NCBI RefSeq assembly: GCF_000143415.4
Contig: NW_003314376.1
Span: 67,433 to 131,432, forward strand
Origin: Selaginella moellendorffii
Lineage: Eukaryota; Streptophyta; Lycopodiopsida; Selaginellales; Selaginellaceae
Length of the DNA: 64,000 bases
Direction: 5' to 3'
In this document: positions 33,855-43,780 of the stretch, piece after piece
Numbering within the stretch: position 1 is the stretch's first letter
Layout: each line of letters begins with the position of its first letter
Translations under genes and position numbers: made by a program
The notes under the pieces: model-generated
What the model was told of the DNA's origin: nothing
Database searches by the model: none
Seen by the model: only the letters and a program-made list of their open reading frames with translations

Positions 33855-35363
33855 GATCTAAAGGTAGGGCAAAGCAGGGCCAAAGATTCTTGTTTAAACC
33901 TGGTGTCCACGAGAGGACAACTCACTAAAGGAACTAAGGCGGCCTTTTTGTGCTTACTCTCAGTGAAGAGTGACAAAAAGACAAAAACGGAAGAAGTACC
34001 TTTAGTGATCCAACGGGTGTTGGATCAATTCCAAGATACCATGCCGGAGGAGTTACTGGCGGGGTTGCCCCCCGCACGACCGATAGAACATAAGATTGAG
34101 CTGGTCGAGGGTGCTGAGGCAATGGTTCATCCCCCCTATCGTTTGAACGAAAAAGAACTTGAGGGTGCTGAGGCGATGGTTCGTCCCCCCTATTGTTTGA
34201 ACGAAAAAGAACTTGAGGGTGCTGAGGCGATGGTTCGTCCCCCCTATCATTTGAACGAAAAAGAACTCGAGGAGCTCAAGTGCCAACTAAAGGAGTTGGT
34301 GGAAAAAGGGTATGTTAGGTTGAGCAAGTCGCCGTATGGGGTGCCGGTGTTATTTGTGAAAAAGAAAGATGGATCTATGCGCATGTGCGTAGACTATCGG
34401 TTGCTCAACAAGTATACAAAGAAGAACAAATACCCTTTGCCAAGGATTGAGGACCTGTTCGATAGGTTGGGAAAGGCAAAATACTTCTCGAGGATTGACT
34501 TGAGGTCAGGATACTACTAGATCAGGGTAGCAGAGGAAGATGTCGAGAAGACAACCTGTCGAACTAGATATGGGAGCTTTGAGTTTTTGGTGATGCCTTT
34601 TGGGCTGTGCAATGCGCCAGCAACGTTTTTGGCGTTGATAAACCATATCTTTGTACCCTATCTGGATCACTTCGTGGTCGTCTATATCGACGACATCCTG
34701 ATCTATAACGAGACGCTAGAGGATCATGCCGAACACTTGGCAAAGGTGTTTGAGAAGCTAAGGGAACACAAGTTGTATGCTAAAGAGAGCAAATGTGACT
34801 TTGCTCAACAAGAGGTAAAGTTTCTCGGGCATGTGGTGGGCCAGGACAGGCTCAAGGTGGACCCAGAGAAGGTTCAAGCGATCCAGGAATGGGAGCGACC
34901 ATGGAATGTACATGAGTTGAGGGCGTTCTTGGGGCTATGCAACTACTACCGAAAGTTTATCAGACACTATTCGAGAGTAGCCCTACCCTTAACGGACCAA
35001 ACAGGAAAGGGAATGATCGTATGGATAGCGGAATACAAGGCAGCATTTGTCCACCTCAAAGGGAAGTTGAGGAAGGCTCCCGTGTTGGCATTACTAGACT
35101 TTAGTAAGGACTTCGAGGTAGAAACGGATGCTTCAGACTTTGCGTTGGGTGCAGTTTTGAAGCAAGACAACCATCCAGTAGCGTTCTTCTCGAAGAAGTT
35201 AGACAAGGCTCAACAGAAGTGACTTGCCCACGAGAAGGAATTGTTTGTGGTGGTCAAGGCACTCAAGGAGTGGCGACACTACCTTGGGAGACACTTCAAG
35301 GTTTACACGGACAATGTGGGAACGAAACACTTTTTGTCACAGCCCGACCTGAGAGGGAAATAG
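33855..35363 (+). pseudogene. Gypsy-1 reverse transcriptase and RNase H relic
   Basis: It is in the same frame as gag. The N-terminal edge carries a 54-bp direct repeat present three times (34107-34268). RT motifs are [52 protein letters not shown] and YIDD at 34683-34694. RNase H begins FEVETDASDFALGAVL near 35115 and has EKELFVVVKALKEWRHYL. Stops are TAG at 34518, TGA at 35220 and TAG at 35361. Confidence 0.88.
34107..34268 (+). repeat. 54-bp in-frame triplication
   Basis: Three tandem copies encode EGAEAMV.PPY.LNEKEL each. Related elements have this linker once, directly before the RT palm. Confidence 0.75.
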
Positions 35364-36337
35364 GATCAGTGGGCCAATGCCTTGGCCGAGTTTGATTGCG
35401 AGATTCTGTACAAGCCTAGGAAGAGCAACATCGTGGCAGATGTGCTAAGTCGAAAAGCGAGCTTGAGGTTGGCGATATCCAGTGCGACAGCAACCTTTTG
35501 GGACGATGTGCGGACAACATATGAGAATAATGGTCTAGCACAAGAAGTGTTGCTAAGGAATCTAGAGGCACGGGAAGCTCACCAGAGAGGTGAGCTGCCA
35601 ACGGAAGAGAAAACAGGCTATACAGAACGCAATGGAGTCATCTATTATAAGCAAACGTGGGTGTATGTTCAAGAAGGGGAACTAAGGAAGGTAGCTTTAG
35701 AAGAGTGTCATGATGGACCTCTTGCGGGACACGGTGGAGTGCCCAAGATGATGGGCTTACTCAAAAGGAAGTACCATTGGCCAGATATGGCTAAGGACGT
35801 CCAAGACTATGTAAAGACATGTCCAACATGTCAGTAGATCAAAGCCGTGATTATGGCTAGTGGGGGCTTGTTGCAAAGCATCCCAATTCCAGATCGTCCG
35901 TGGAAATGTCTTACGATGGACTTTATCATGGGACTCCCCCTAAGCGAGGGGTTTGATGCGATATTCGTGGTGGTGGACCGATTTTTGAAGATGGCACATT
36001 TCATACCCACCACAACGGATGTGGATGCGGAAGGTGTGGCAAAGCTGTTCTTCGAACAAGTGGTTCGAGTGCGGGGAAGGCTAGAAGAGATTATCTCAGA
36101 TCGAGATAAAATCTTCACTAGTAGGTTCTAGAGAACTCCCCTGGAACAGTATTGCACCAAGTTGAAATTCAACACAGTCTATCACCCACAGACAGGTATG
36201 GGGTATTAAGTCAAGTTTGATGGCACTAACACTTCTTGATAGACGGACAAACGGAAAGGGTGAATAGGCAGCTGGAGGATTATTTGTGATGATATATCTC
36301 GGGAGACTAGACCGATTGGGTAAGTCATTTGGGACTT
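35364..36337 (+). pseudogene. Gypsy-1 integrase relic, 5' part
   Basis: The RNase H end with LAEFDCEILYKPRK and ADVLSRK is followed by the HHCC zinc-binding region (HDGPLAGHGG...CPTCQ, about 35709-35834). The catalytic core has MDFIMGLPL and ISDRDKIFTS (about 36096). The HPQT/DGQTER motif spans an intron at 36196-36242. Stops TAG at 35835 and 36129 and a cluster near 36287-36312 are transitions or small changes. SOL interrupts it after the codons for SHLGL. Confidence 0.85.
36196..36242 (+). other. 47-nt spliceosomal-type intron in Gypsy-1 integrase
   Basis: It starts GTATGG and ends TTGATAG, with a branch-point-like CACTAAC about 17 nt before the end. Removing it joins HPQT to DGQTER in frame (phase 1), the invariant integrase wording. 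Left in place it shifts the frame and adds a stop. Confidence 0.75.
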
Positions 36338-36361
36338 AAGCTCTATTTCGTTAAAGTGAGA
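36338..36361 (+). repeat. left terminal inverted repeat of SOL-1
   Basis: About 24 bp match the right end (42595-42618) in inverse orientation, with differences only at the second base and near position 22. Confidence 0.8.
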
Positions 36362-36944
36362 ATTGTCATTATCCTACTTGTAAAATAAGGTTTCCAAACC
36401 TTTATATAGTATATAAATATAACAAAATTCAACTGCATTGAGGCACATGCCATTTTATTTTAAACAAGGAAATGTCTACTCAATCACTTCTCCTCCTCCT
36501 GCCACTGCCTCACCTCTCTCTTCTCCTTGTCATCGTCATCCAATTTCTTTCCATCCTTTTAATATTGGCTCAGTTGCTCCGAGTCTAGGTGGAGCCCAAG
36601 TCCCCATTCAATCTTTACTTTCCCTTTATTAATAAAACAACTTCGTAAACTTCCAATAACATGCTGTAACACTTCTAGTATAATGCAAATCCTCTCAAAG
36701 AATTGTCTTTTAATATTAATACAATGGCATGGAACCCCATGCCATAATAAGTTACATTTTTAAATAAATACATACCATCTCAGACTGTTATTTTTTGCCT
36801 CCAACGCCTATACAATAATCTTGGAATTTCAACACTCTCCACACTATTAGGATTTAAACCCAATAGTAATGCCATCTCTTCTCTAATACGTCCATGCTCA
36901 TGTTTAGTGGTCAAGTCTGGAAACCTCGTCTCGCCCTTCATTGT

Positions 36945-38002
36945 TCAGTAGTAGGGGATCACGTCTGCGATGTCGGGTGTTACTGGACTTGCCAGCATCT
37001 TCTGCTTTAGTTTCTCCACCCACTCATCAAATACTAGCCTGTGGTTGTATTTGCTTTGGATGTCGATACGGCTTACGTCGATTGTATATACATTGTTGGA
37101 ATAGTAACAAGTACTATTATCTGCGACGATTTTTGCTGCCTCTTCTTGCTCTTTCTGCTCTTTGCGGCTCTTCTTTTTGGTGGGTGTAGTGTTCGAACCC
37201 GAGGCAATGGCATCACCGAGTAGCTTCTTTTTTGGAGCAGGAGAGTTGGACGTCGACTTGAGCTTGACCACCCTTTTCTGCTTCAGGGTAGTTTCCAGAT
37301 CGACCCCCTTTTCCTTCGCTTCGCGAACTGAAGGCACTCTCAACGGCTCAATGTTGGAATATAGTTTTTGAACATCGCCGTAGGTGAGGTCCGTGGATTC
37401 CATGTGATCTTCATAGACCCGTAGCGTCTTTGAAATTGTGGGCCTCCTGGACAACCTCTCCCTAGCTCCCTCTAGGAATTCCTCATAGCCGCTGCCCCCC
37501 TCCAGGAAGCCGCTAGGATGTGCAAGGTGGATCTTGAAGGCGGACGCTGTCTCTACCACAAGTGCCAGTCCATATTCTTGCATGGAACTGCATGGAGTGT
37601 CTGTCACTTGGATGAGGATCCCCATGCATTCTTTTCTCCCACCATCTGTGTTGTACAGCCTCAGATCCTCGCCTTCCATCCCGAAAGTCCAACTGGTGAG
37701 CTCCTCCCCCTTCTCTGCATCCACATTGACAGTGGCTGGAAGAAGAACGCAATTCCTCGCCTGTTCAGAAATGCACAACAATTAGAGCTGACAGATGAAA
37801 AGCTAGCAGCTGGAAATAACGTGAGGCCACACGCCATTCACCACTGCATCAGATGTCTTGAGGCTGCATCCTAAGATGGCGTGAGGCTACACGCCATCTG
37901 TAACCGGACTGCACTCGAGAGCCCAATCGGTGCATGCCAATGTTGCTACTGAATGGCATGTGGCCTCATGCCATTTTCTACTTGGCCTAAAAGACTTACC
38001 AT
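36945..38002 (-). CDS. SOL-1 accessory protein, two exons, unknown
   Basis: The ATG is at 38002-38000 and ends an exon. A 239-nt intron (37999-37761, GTAAGT...CAG) follows, then an exon starting GCGAGG that is open to a TGA at 36945-36947. The product starts MARNCVLLPATVNVD, has a folded-looking N-terminal half (ECMGILIQV, YEEFLEGARERLSRRP) and a Lys-rich middle (PAPKKKLL, PTKKKSRKEQKEQ). The SOL-2 copy continues about 54 codons beyond, because it has CGA where SOL-1 has TGA. Its own defect is a TAG at 60632, so neither copy is complete. I find no known family. Confidence 0.5.
37761..37999 (-). other. intron of SOL-1 accessory gene, holding three palindromes
   Basis: It has the same length (239 nt) in SOL-2 (59790-60028). 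It carries palindromes at 37814-37839, 37873-37898 and 37952-37975. Confidence 0.6.
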
Positions 38003-38654
38003 TTGAAGCCGAATGGAGGCGTGACAATCGAGGCCGGACTCGCTGGCGAATGTGCACTGTGTGTGCAGCGGATCGTAGCAGCAAGGCTACTCTGCCACTT
38101 ACAGTTGGAGACTGGCGCTGAAATCTCTCGGGACGCCAAGTGGGCTGCGTGTGGGTGGCGGAGTAGGCGGCAGAGTTGGCGGCGAAGTTACAAACTGGGT
38201 GTGTCTTGAAGTGGACGCCGATGCACACGAGCGCGATGCGAGCGCGAGTGTGATGCAAGCGCAAGTGGACGCCGATGCACACGAGAAACCTGTAGAGAAG
38301 GTAGATGAGCGCGAATGTGAGCGTGATCGCGAGTGCGAGCGCGAGTACGAAGCAAAATGCAAAACCTAACCTCACACGCGTGAAATATCACGACGGTTGG
38401 TAATCCCGCAACGTCATCATTCCTCGGACTTGGGCACCACCATTAATTTCTGGATCGCCGCGCGCATGCATGCACGTGAAATCCAAAAGAAATCCGCAAC
38501 GTCATCATTCCTCAGACTACATGCACGCGAAATCCAAAAGAAAGATCATGATTGGGATATCATTTAATACCCTCGCTATATTTATACCATGCATGATTGG
38601 ATATTCCAAAGCATCTTGTATTTCCAAAAATGCCAGATGTTCAGCTAAATAAAG

Positions 38655-40588
38655 AATGGTATACAATGTCCTTCTTGATGACCCTGCAAAGAAGCATCTC
38701 GATCGGACACCACATGAGACCACACGAGCTTTACAATGTTTCAGGGGCATTTGCCATAGATCCGACCGTTATTTTGCTCCAAGATTCTACAGTTTTGTGT
38801 GCATTGACCTTTCCATCGACACTGCAAAGGGACATCACAATCAGATGTGGGATCACAAGAAACCAACTTCACTAACTCTGGTTTCACCAAGATCTACATA
38901 AGGAGTTATGAAATGAAAGGACCCTCTTTATTGAAATGTGTTTATGGTCCTAGGGGCATTGTGACATATCAAAGGATTTTGCATCAAGTTCTGTATTTGC
39001 ATGTTTATCAAGCTACTGAATTGCTAAACCCTAAACCCTAAATATGTGGCAAATGCTGCGTGAAGAAAGATGCCCTTTTTGGGCAAATGCTGTAAAAGGC
39101 AGATGCCGAGCAGTTACACGGCAAATAATCTTCGCGTGGATCGCTGACATGGCATGGCAAAGTTCGAATCACTGACATGGCACAGCTGGATCGAGGCAAG
39201 GACATGATGTGAAAAAGTTCAACGTTTGATAGCAAAGTCTAGAATCTACTCAGTTTGAAATTTGTCAGAGGAATTATAAAATCTGGTTTGTCAGAGGATT
39301 TGATGTGATGTTCAAGCGTGTGGGCTCATGCAATTTTGATCCCAAAAAATGCACCAAAAAATGCTCGGCGCCATCTGGCGTTATCTCTTGAATGGCGTGG
39401 GGCCGCATGCCATTTTCAGGGGCACATAGGAGTATATTCCTAGAATATTCTGACACGTGCTAGATATTTTTGGAGTTTTTTGGAGATCCAACCGTTAGAT
39501 CGCAACTAGATTTTATAGAATGGTATACAATGTCTTTCTTAATGACCCTGCAAAGAAGCATCTCGATCGGACACCACATGAGACCACACGAGCCTTACAA
39601 TGTTTCAAGGGCATTTGCCATAGATCCGACCGTTATTTTGCTCCAAGATTCTACAGTTTGGTGTGCATTGACCTTTCCATCGACACTACAAAGGGACATC
39701 ACAATCAGATGCGGGATCACAAGAAACCAACTTCACTAACTCTGGTTTCACCAAGATCTACGTAAGGAGTTATGAAATAAAAGGACCCTCTCTATTGAAA
39801 TGTGTTTATGGTCCTAGGGGCATTGTGACATATCAAAGGATTTTGCATCAAGTTCTGTATTTGCATGTTTATCAAGCTACTGAATTGCTAAACCCTAAAC
39901 CCTAAACCCTAAACATGTGGCAAATGTTGTGTGAAGAAAGATGCCCTTTCTGGGCAAATGCTGTAAGATGCAGATGCCGAGCAGATGTATCTCAGGCTAG
40001 CGAAGGGGACAAACAAAAACTAGCTATAAACATGACGGGATGCAAATAGATTACTAGGCTGGTCCTGCGAAAATCAAAAACCATAATTGAAAACATTGAA
40101 AATGCAAAAAGAAAGGTTTATAATATTTTTGAATTTTAAGCAACCAAAGGAATGTAAGTAGGGCATGTGTTTGTAAGTTTAAAAATGCCTCAACCACTTA
40201 AATTCCCAAGTAAATAAAGTTGTTTCTATTTTTGGTACAGGTAAACTTTATAACGTGTGGGCTCATGCAATTTTGAACCCAAAAATGCACCAAAAAATGC
40301 TCGACTAGCATTATTCTTTGAATGGCGTGTGGCCTTATATTGCCATAAATGGACGTACACACACAGCATAATTATTCCTTTACACGGCGAATAATCTTGG
40401 CGCGGATCGCTGACATGGCATGGCAAAGTTCGAATCACTGACATGGCACAGCTGGATCGAGGCAAGGACATGATGTGACAAAGTTCAACCTCCGACAGCA
40501 AAGTCTAGAAGCTACTCAGTTTGAAATTTGTCAGAGGAATCATAAGATCTGGTTTGTCAGAGGATTTGATGTGACGTTCAAGCGTGTG
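38655..40588. repeat. internal tandem duplication in SOL-1
   Basis: 38655-39050 matches 39519-39905, and 39117-39322 matches 40380-40588. SOL-2 has this region once (58030-59105). This explains most of the length difference between the copies. Confidence 0.75.
39025..39042 (+). repeat. short telomere-type repeat
   Basis: CCCTAAA units are here and at 39889-39914; the counterpart in SOL-2 is 58703-58729. They are part of the element, not a chromosome-end scar. Confidence 0.7.
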
Positions 40589-40739
40589 TTATTTTTGAAT
40601 TCTCGAACTCATTCCTAGGTTTATCATTTTTGTGCGCCGTGTTCTTGGTTCCGCTGAGCGCAGTGAGCGCTGCTTGTGTAAGCGGCGTTGTGAGCTATGG
40701 TTTATGCGTCTACGAGCGGTTGCGGCATTGCGAGCGCCA

Positions 40740-40860
40740 TTGCGAGCGGCAGTTTATGCGAGTGGCAGTTTGTGCGAGCGGCGCTATGAGCAATTGCAGT
40801 GTTGCGAGCGGCGCTACGAGTAGTTGCGGTGTTGCGAGCGGCACTGTCTTTGGTGTGGCT
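40740..40860 (+). repeat. GCGAGCGGCGCTA tandem repeats
   Basis: About three to four imperfect units of roughly 30 bp. The counterpart at 57775-57900 is in reverse orientation. Confidence 0.55.
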
Positions 40861-40935
40861 ACCGCTTCCTCTTGATATTCGGCACTTGTGCTTCCTGGTA
40901 TGTTCACCATGGAATGGCTTAGGACCACATTTAGA

Positions 40936-41127
40936 AATGGCATGAGGCCACATGCCATCTTGGGCCCTTGCAATTTTATGGCTAGCGTATTGTCATGTAT
41001 GTTTTTACTTGCTTGCAACTGTGTGTATATCAAGATGGCATGAGGCCTCATGCCAATTTTGTGAATGCAAAATTTCACGTGGGTGTCAATAGCATGTTTG
41101 AATAATGGCATGTGGCCTCATGCTATT
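40936..41127. repeat. cluster of palindromes upstream of SOL-1 transposase
   Basis: Three 22-24 bp palindromes (40936-40959, 41034-41057, 41104-41127) share the half-site AATGGCATGAGG. The last lies 80 bp before the transposase ATG. Others in SOL-1 are near 36440, 36723-36746, 37814, 37873, 37952, 39391, 40321 and 42054. Confidence 0.75.
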
Positions 41128-41208
41128 GAGGTTGTTTGGTATGTTATGATTTAGGCCATTCTCCAATCATTTTTTGTATGGTCTTAACTTCTTTTCTGCA
41201 CTTTTAGA

Positions 41209-42120
41209 ATGGCCTCTGCAAGTGCGACACATGTTCCCTCCGTGGATCTTAAGAACCATGCTACATGGATTCAGGCAAAGGTGTTTCTAAACAACCCCGA
41301 GGGGGAGGTGGTAGCTGAGGGTTTAGCCACAGTTGTCGATCCAAGAGATGCGGTTGCTAATCAAGAATTGGGCTGGGATGATATTGGAGTTGCGATTTTA
41401 GAGGTTGTTGACATAGAAGAAAACAGTCTGACTATTGGAAGCATTGTGCGGTGGAAATTGAGGCACTTAATGTTTGAGAATGTGAAGGATTCACAATCAA
41501 ACACCATTACAACTGATGACAGAACATCTCTTCATGGGAAAAGAAAGTACACCTTCCTAAAGTGCAGCCAAAGGGATCTGAGCAACGAACCGAAAAGGCA
41601 GAAAATGGCGATGGAGGTTCGAATGGTCTCGACAGTTGTTTGTTGCAAGAGGAGGTGCTGTCAACATGCTGATTGGGATGCTATTGAAGAGGAGAGAGCA
41701 AGATAAAAGACATTGTCCTGGAAGGCAGCTCACAATTTTGTGTATGAGGCATTACGGTCATCTGTTGATGCTTCAGAACATCAGGTGGGGGGCATGGTCT
41801 TCCAGAGGGGTTTGGTCTGCATGAAGGCATGGAGAATCATTTATGGAGTCCCTCGAACCACATTCTACAGAATCAAAACTGAGTTCGAGGAACAAAGGGT
41901 TCAACAGGCAGTCCATGGGAATGACGGTACTCATAAAACCAGGGGTCATGTTGTATATGGAGAGGCAATCTTCAAGAGGTTTGTCGAGACATGTAACAAG
42001 CAGCACTTTTTTCCCTTTGCACTAGTATATCTTAATACCGGTCTGAGAAATAGAATGGCATGTGCCCTCAGGCCTTTTACTAAATCACCTTTGAAAGAAA
42101 TGCAAGCCTCTATGTTGTAA
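41209..42120 (+). pseudogene. SOL-1 transposase N-terminal part
   Basis: The ATG follows an acceptor-like CACTTTTAG. The frame is open for 166 codons to a TAA at 41704 (TAC in SOL-2), then for 135 codons to 42120. The second part (GVPRTTFYRIKTEFEE, GTHKTRGHVVYG, IFKRFVETC) reads as a helix-turn-helix-like DNA-binding region of a transposase. After CSEQ/CNKQ the sequence departs into simple noncoding-like wording and no acidic catalytic core follows. The element therefore looks non-autonomous. A palindrome copy overlaps the 3' end of the frame. Confidence 0.6.
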
Positions 42121-42618
42121 AAAAAAGGTACTAGAGAAATTCCTTAATAATATGAATGTTATTTAGTTTCATGAAAATACACTAAGGGTCAAATGAGTTA
42201 AATGACTTCTCCAGACTAGCAATGCCTCTTGCTACACCTTCACAATTAGATTCGTTAGAAAAAGATAACATTGAATAATATCTAAATGTTCTCACCATTA
42301 AGTTATATGTCTGGCTAATAGGAATGACGTTCATCTTGGAAAGCTCACCACATGCTCAATGAACAAACAAATAGTGTGTGCGCGCATGCCATCGCTCTTC
42401 TTTAGCTTTAGATTCGGCTTGTTCACCTTGACAATGAGATTTATTATACAACTAGATGGACTCAGTCTGGACACAAAGTCACCGCGCTAGTCACTATGCC
42501 CCAGATATGTCTAGCCCCTAGACAAAAAACATATAATTTCACGTCATTTTCAAATACTTGAAAATTTGTACCTAGTCCCATTTTACTGAATAAATCCCAC
42601 TTTAACGAAATAGAGCAT
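42121..42618. other. right subterminal region of SOL-1
   Basis: There is no gene. It has two hairpin-forming motifs near the end, TGTCTAG-ccc-CTAGACA at 42508-42524 and ATTTTCAA...TTGAAAAT at 42546-42565. The right terminal repeat is 42595-42618. Confidence 0.6.
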
Positions 42619-43379
42619 ACTTGCAGAAATGTGTTATAACAACTCACCACATTCGAGTATCGGGGTGAGTCCATGGGAAGTCATCAATGGGTGAGCTATT
42701 AAAGGTCCCGTGGAACTTAGCGTGGCCAAGTATCATGGAGAGTTACCTGCAGTGGAGGCATTCACGGCGGAAAGACTCAACATTTGGAATCTAGTGACGG
42801 ATTCCTTGGAACGGGCGCAACAAAGACAAACCAAGTACGCGAACCAGAAGCGCCGGGATATAAAGTTCTAAGCTGGGGAGAAGGTGTGGCTGAACACCAA
42901 GAACCTCAGACTACCAAGTGGGATCAGCTGAAAGTTGACCCAAAGGTAAAAATGCATGTATTCCTGTAAATGAATTGATCTGGAGTTCCTTAAGCAGGTT
43001 CGCGGGGCCTTATGAGATTGAGGCACAAATCGGTAAAGTGGCTTACTGTCTTCGACTTCCTCGAGAGATGGGGAAGATGCACCTAGTGTTCCACGTAAAC
43101 TTACTCAAGCTGTACTTTGAGGATCCGCTTCGCAAGGACCAAGTAAGACCTTTACCTGAGGTTATCCAAGGGGAAGAGGAATACGAAGTCGAGGCCATCC
43201 TCAATGTGCGCAAGAGCAAGCGACAAGGAAGTGAGGTGAGAGAGTTCCATGTGAAGTGGAAAGGATTTCCACACTGGGAAGCAACATGGGAACCGGAGGA
43301 GAACCTAGCGAACGCGCAAGATTTAGTGGAGGAATTTCTGCAAGGCAAAACTCGATGTACTTATGCAAAGTTCAATTAA
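42619..43379 (+). pseudogene. Gypsy-1 integrase 3' part with chromodomain
   Basis: It resumes the integrase (EMCYNNSPHSSIG), then a GPY/F region FAGPYEIEAQIGKVAYCL after an intron at 42946-42997. A chromodomain is at about 43180-43345 with EEYEVEAILN, FHVKWKGFPHWEATWEPEENL. Chromodomains steer chromovirus integration to modified histones. A few stops (near 42702, 42869, 42928) and a small frame change near 42680-42790 disable it. Confidence 0.85.
42946..42997 (+). other. 52-nt spliceosomal-type intron in Gypsy-1 integrase
   Basis: It starts GTAAAAATG and ends TTAAGCAG. Removal joins KLTQ-R to FAGPYEIE in frame (phase 2), the expected wording for this family. It contains in-frame stops if retained. 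Confidence 0.7.
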
Positions 43380-43780
43380 AGTATCAATTTGCAAAGTTGA
43401 GCAATAGCATATGTTGAGACCCGAAGGCATGCCGAAGGTAAGCTAATTAGCACGGGTTAGCTAGGTCGACTAGGCGTAGAGCACTACACCTGACTCCCCG
43501 TGGGGATGTCGAATCCGTAGACGTATTCTACGGAGGTTGGGTTCGAGTCCCAACCCCCTAGTAAAGCAAAGCTGGGTTCAAGTCCCGACCCCATACTAGG
43601 GCGTGGTGAGTTGAGGGGTATAGGGACACTTATATTCTGTTGTCATGGGCTCTAGGCCGGGGAGGCTAACTTAGGCACACCGCTAAGTGGGGGGATGCCC
43701 CCGGAGACATGGTCAACAAGATGTAGGATAAAAAAAGACGTTCGATGTGGGCATCGAACTTCTTCTATGGGTGGTAGAGT
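43380..43780 (+). other. Gypsy-1 3' noncoding region with tRNA-like boxes
   Basis: It has a B-box-like GGTTCGAGTCC at 43540-43550, a second GGTTCAAGTCC at 43575-43585, and an A-box-like TAGCTAGGTCG near 43459. A stem CCGTAGA...TCTACGG lies between. A perfect 7-bp hairpin TTCGATG-tggg-CATCGAA is at 43741-43758, just before the 3' LTR. No coding frame. Confidence 0.45.

Larger units (their letters stand above)
36338..42618 (+). mobile_element. SOL-1: DNA transposon, Sola-like
   Basis: The ends are AAGCTCTATTTCGTTAAAG and the inverse of ATGCTCTATTTCGTTAAAG. The 4-bp target duplication ACTT is at 36334-36337 and 42619-42622. It holds two divergent genes (accessory, minus; transposase-like, plus), an internal duplication, telomere-like motifs and many copies of one palindrome. 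The 4-bp duplication and the transposase N-terminal style suggest the Sola superfamily; that assignment is inference. Confidence 0.85.

Noticed and set aside
40632-40875. Arg/Cys-rich frames in the GCGAGCGG tandem repeats
   Set aside because: They are by-products of a short GC-rich tandem repeat; open on several frames and not kept in SOL-2.
43505-43561. A functional tRNA gene near the Gypsy-1 3' LTR
   Set aside because: T-arm-like and stem motifs are present, but I could not assemble acceptor, D and anticodon arms with normal spacing.
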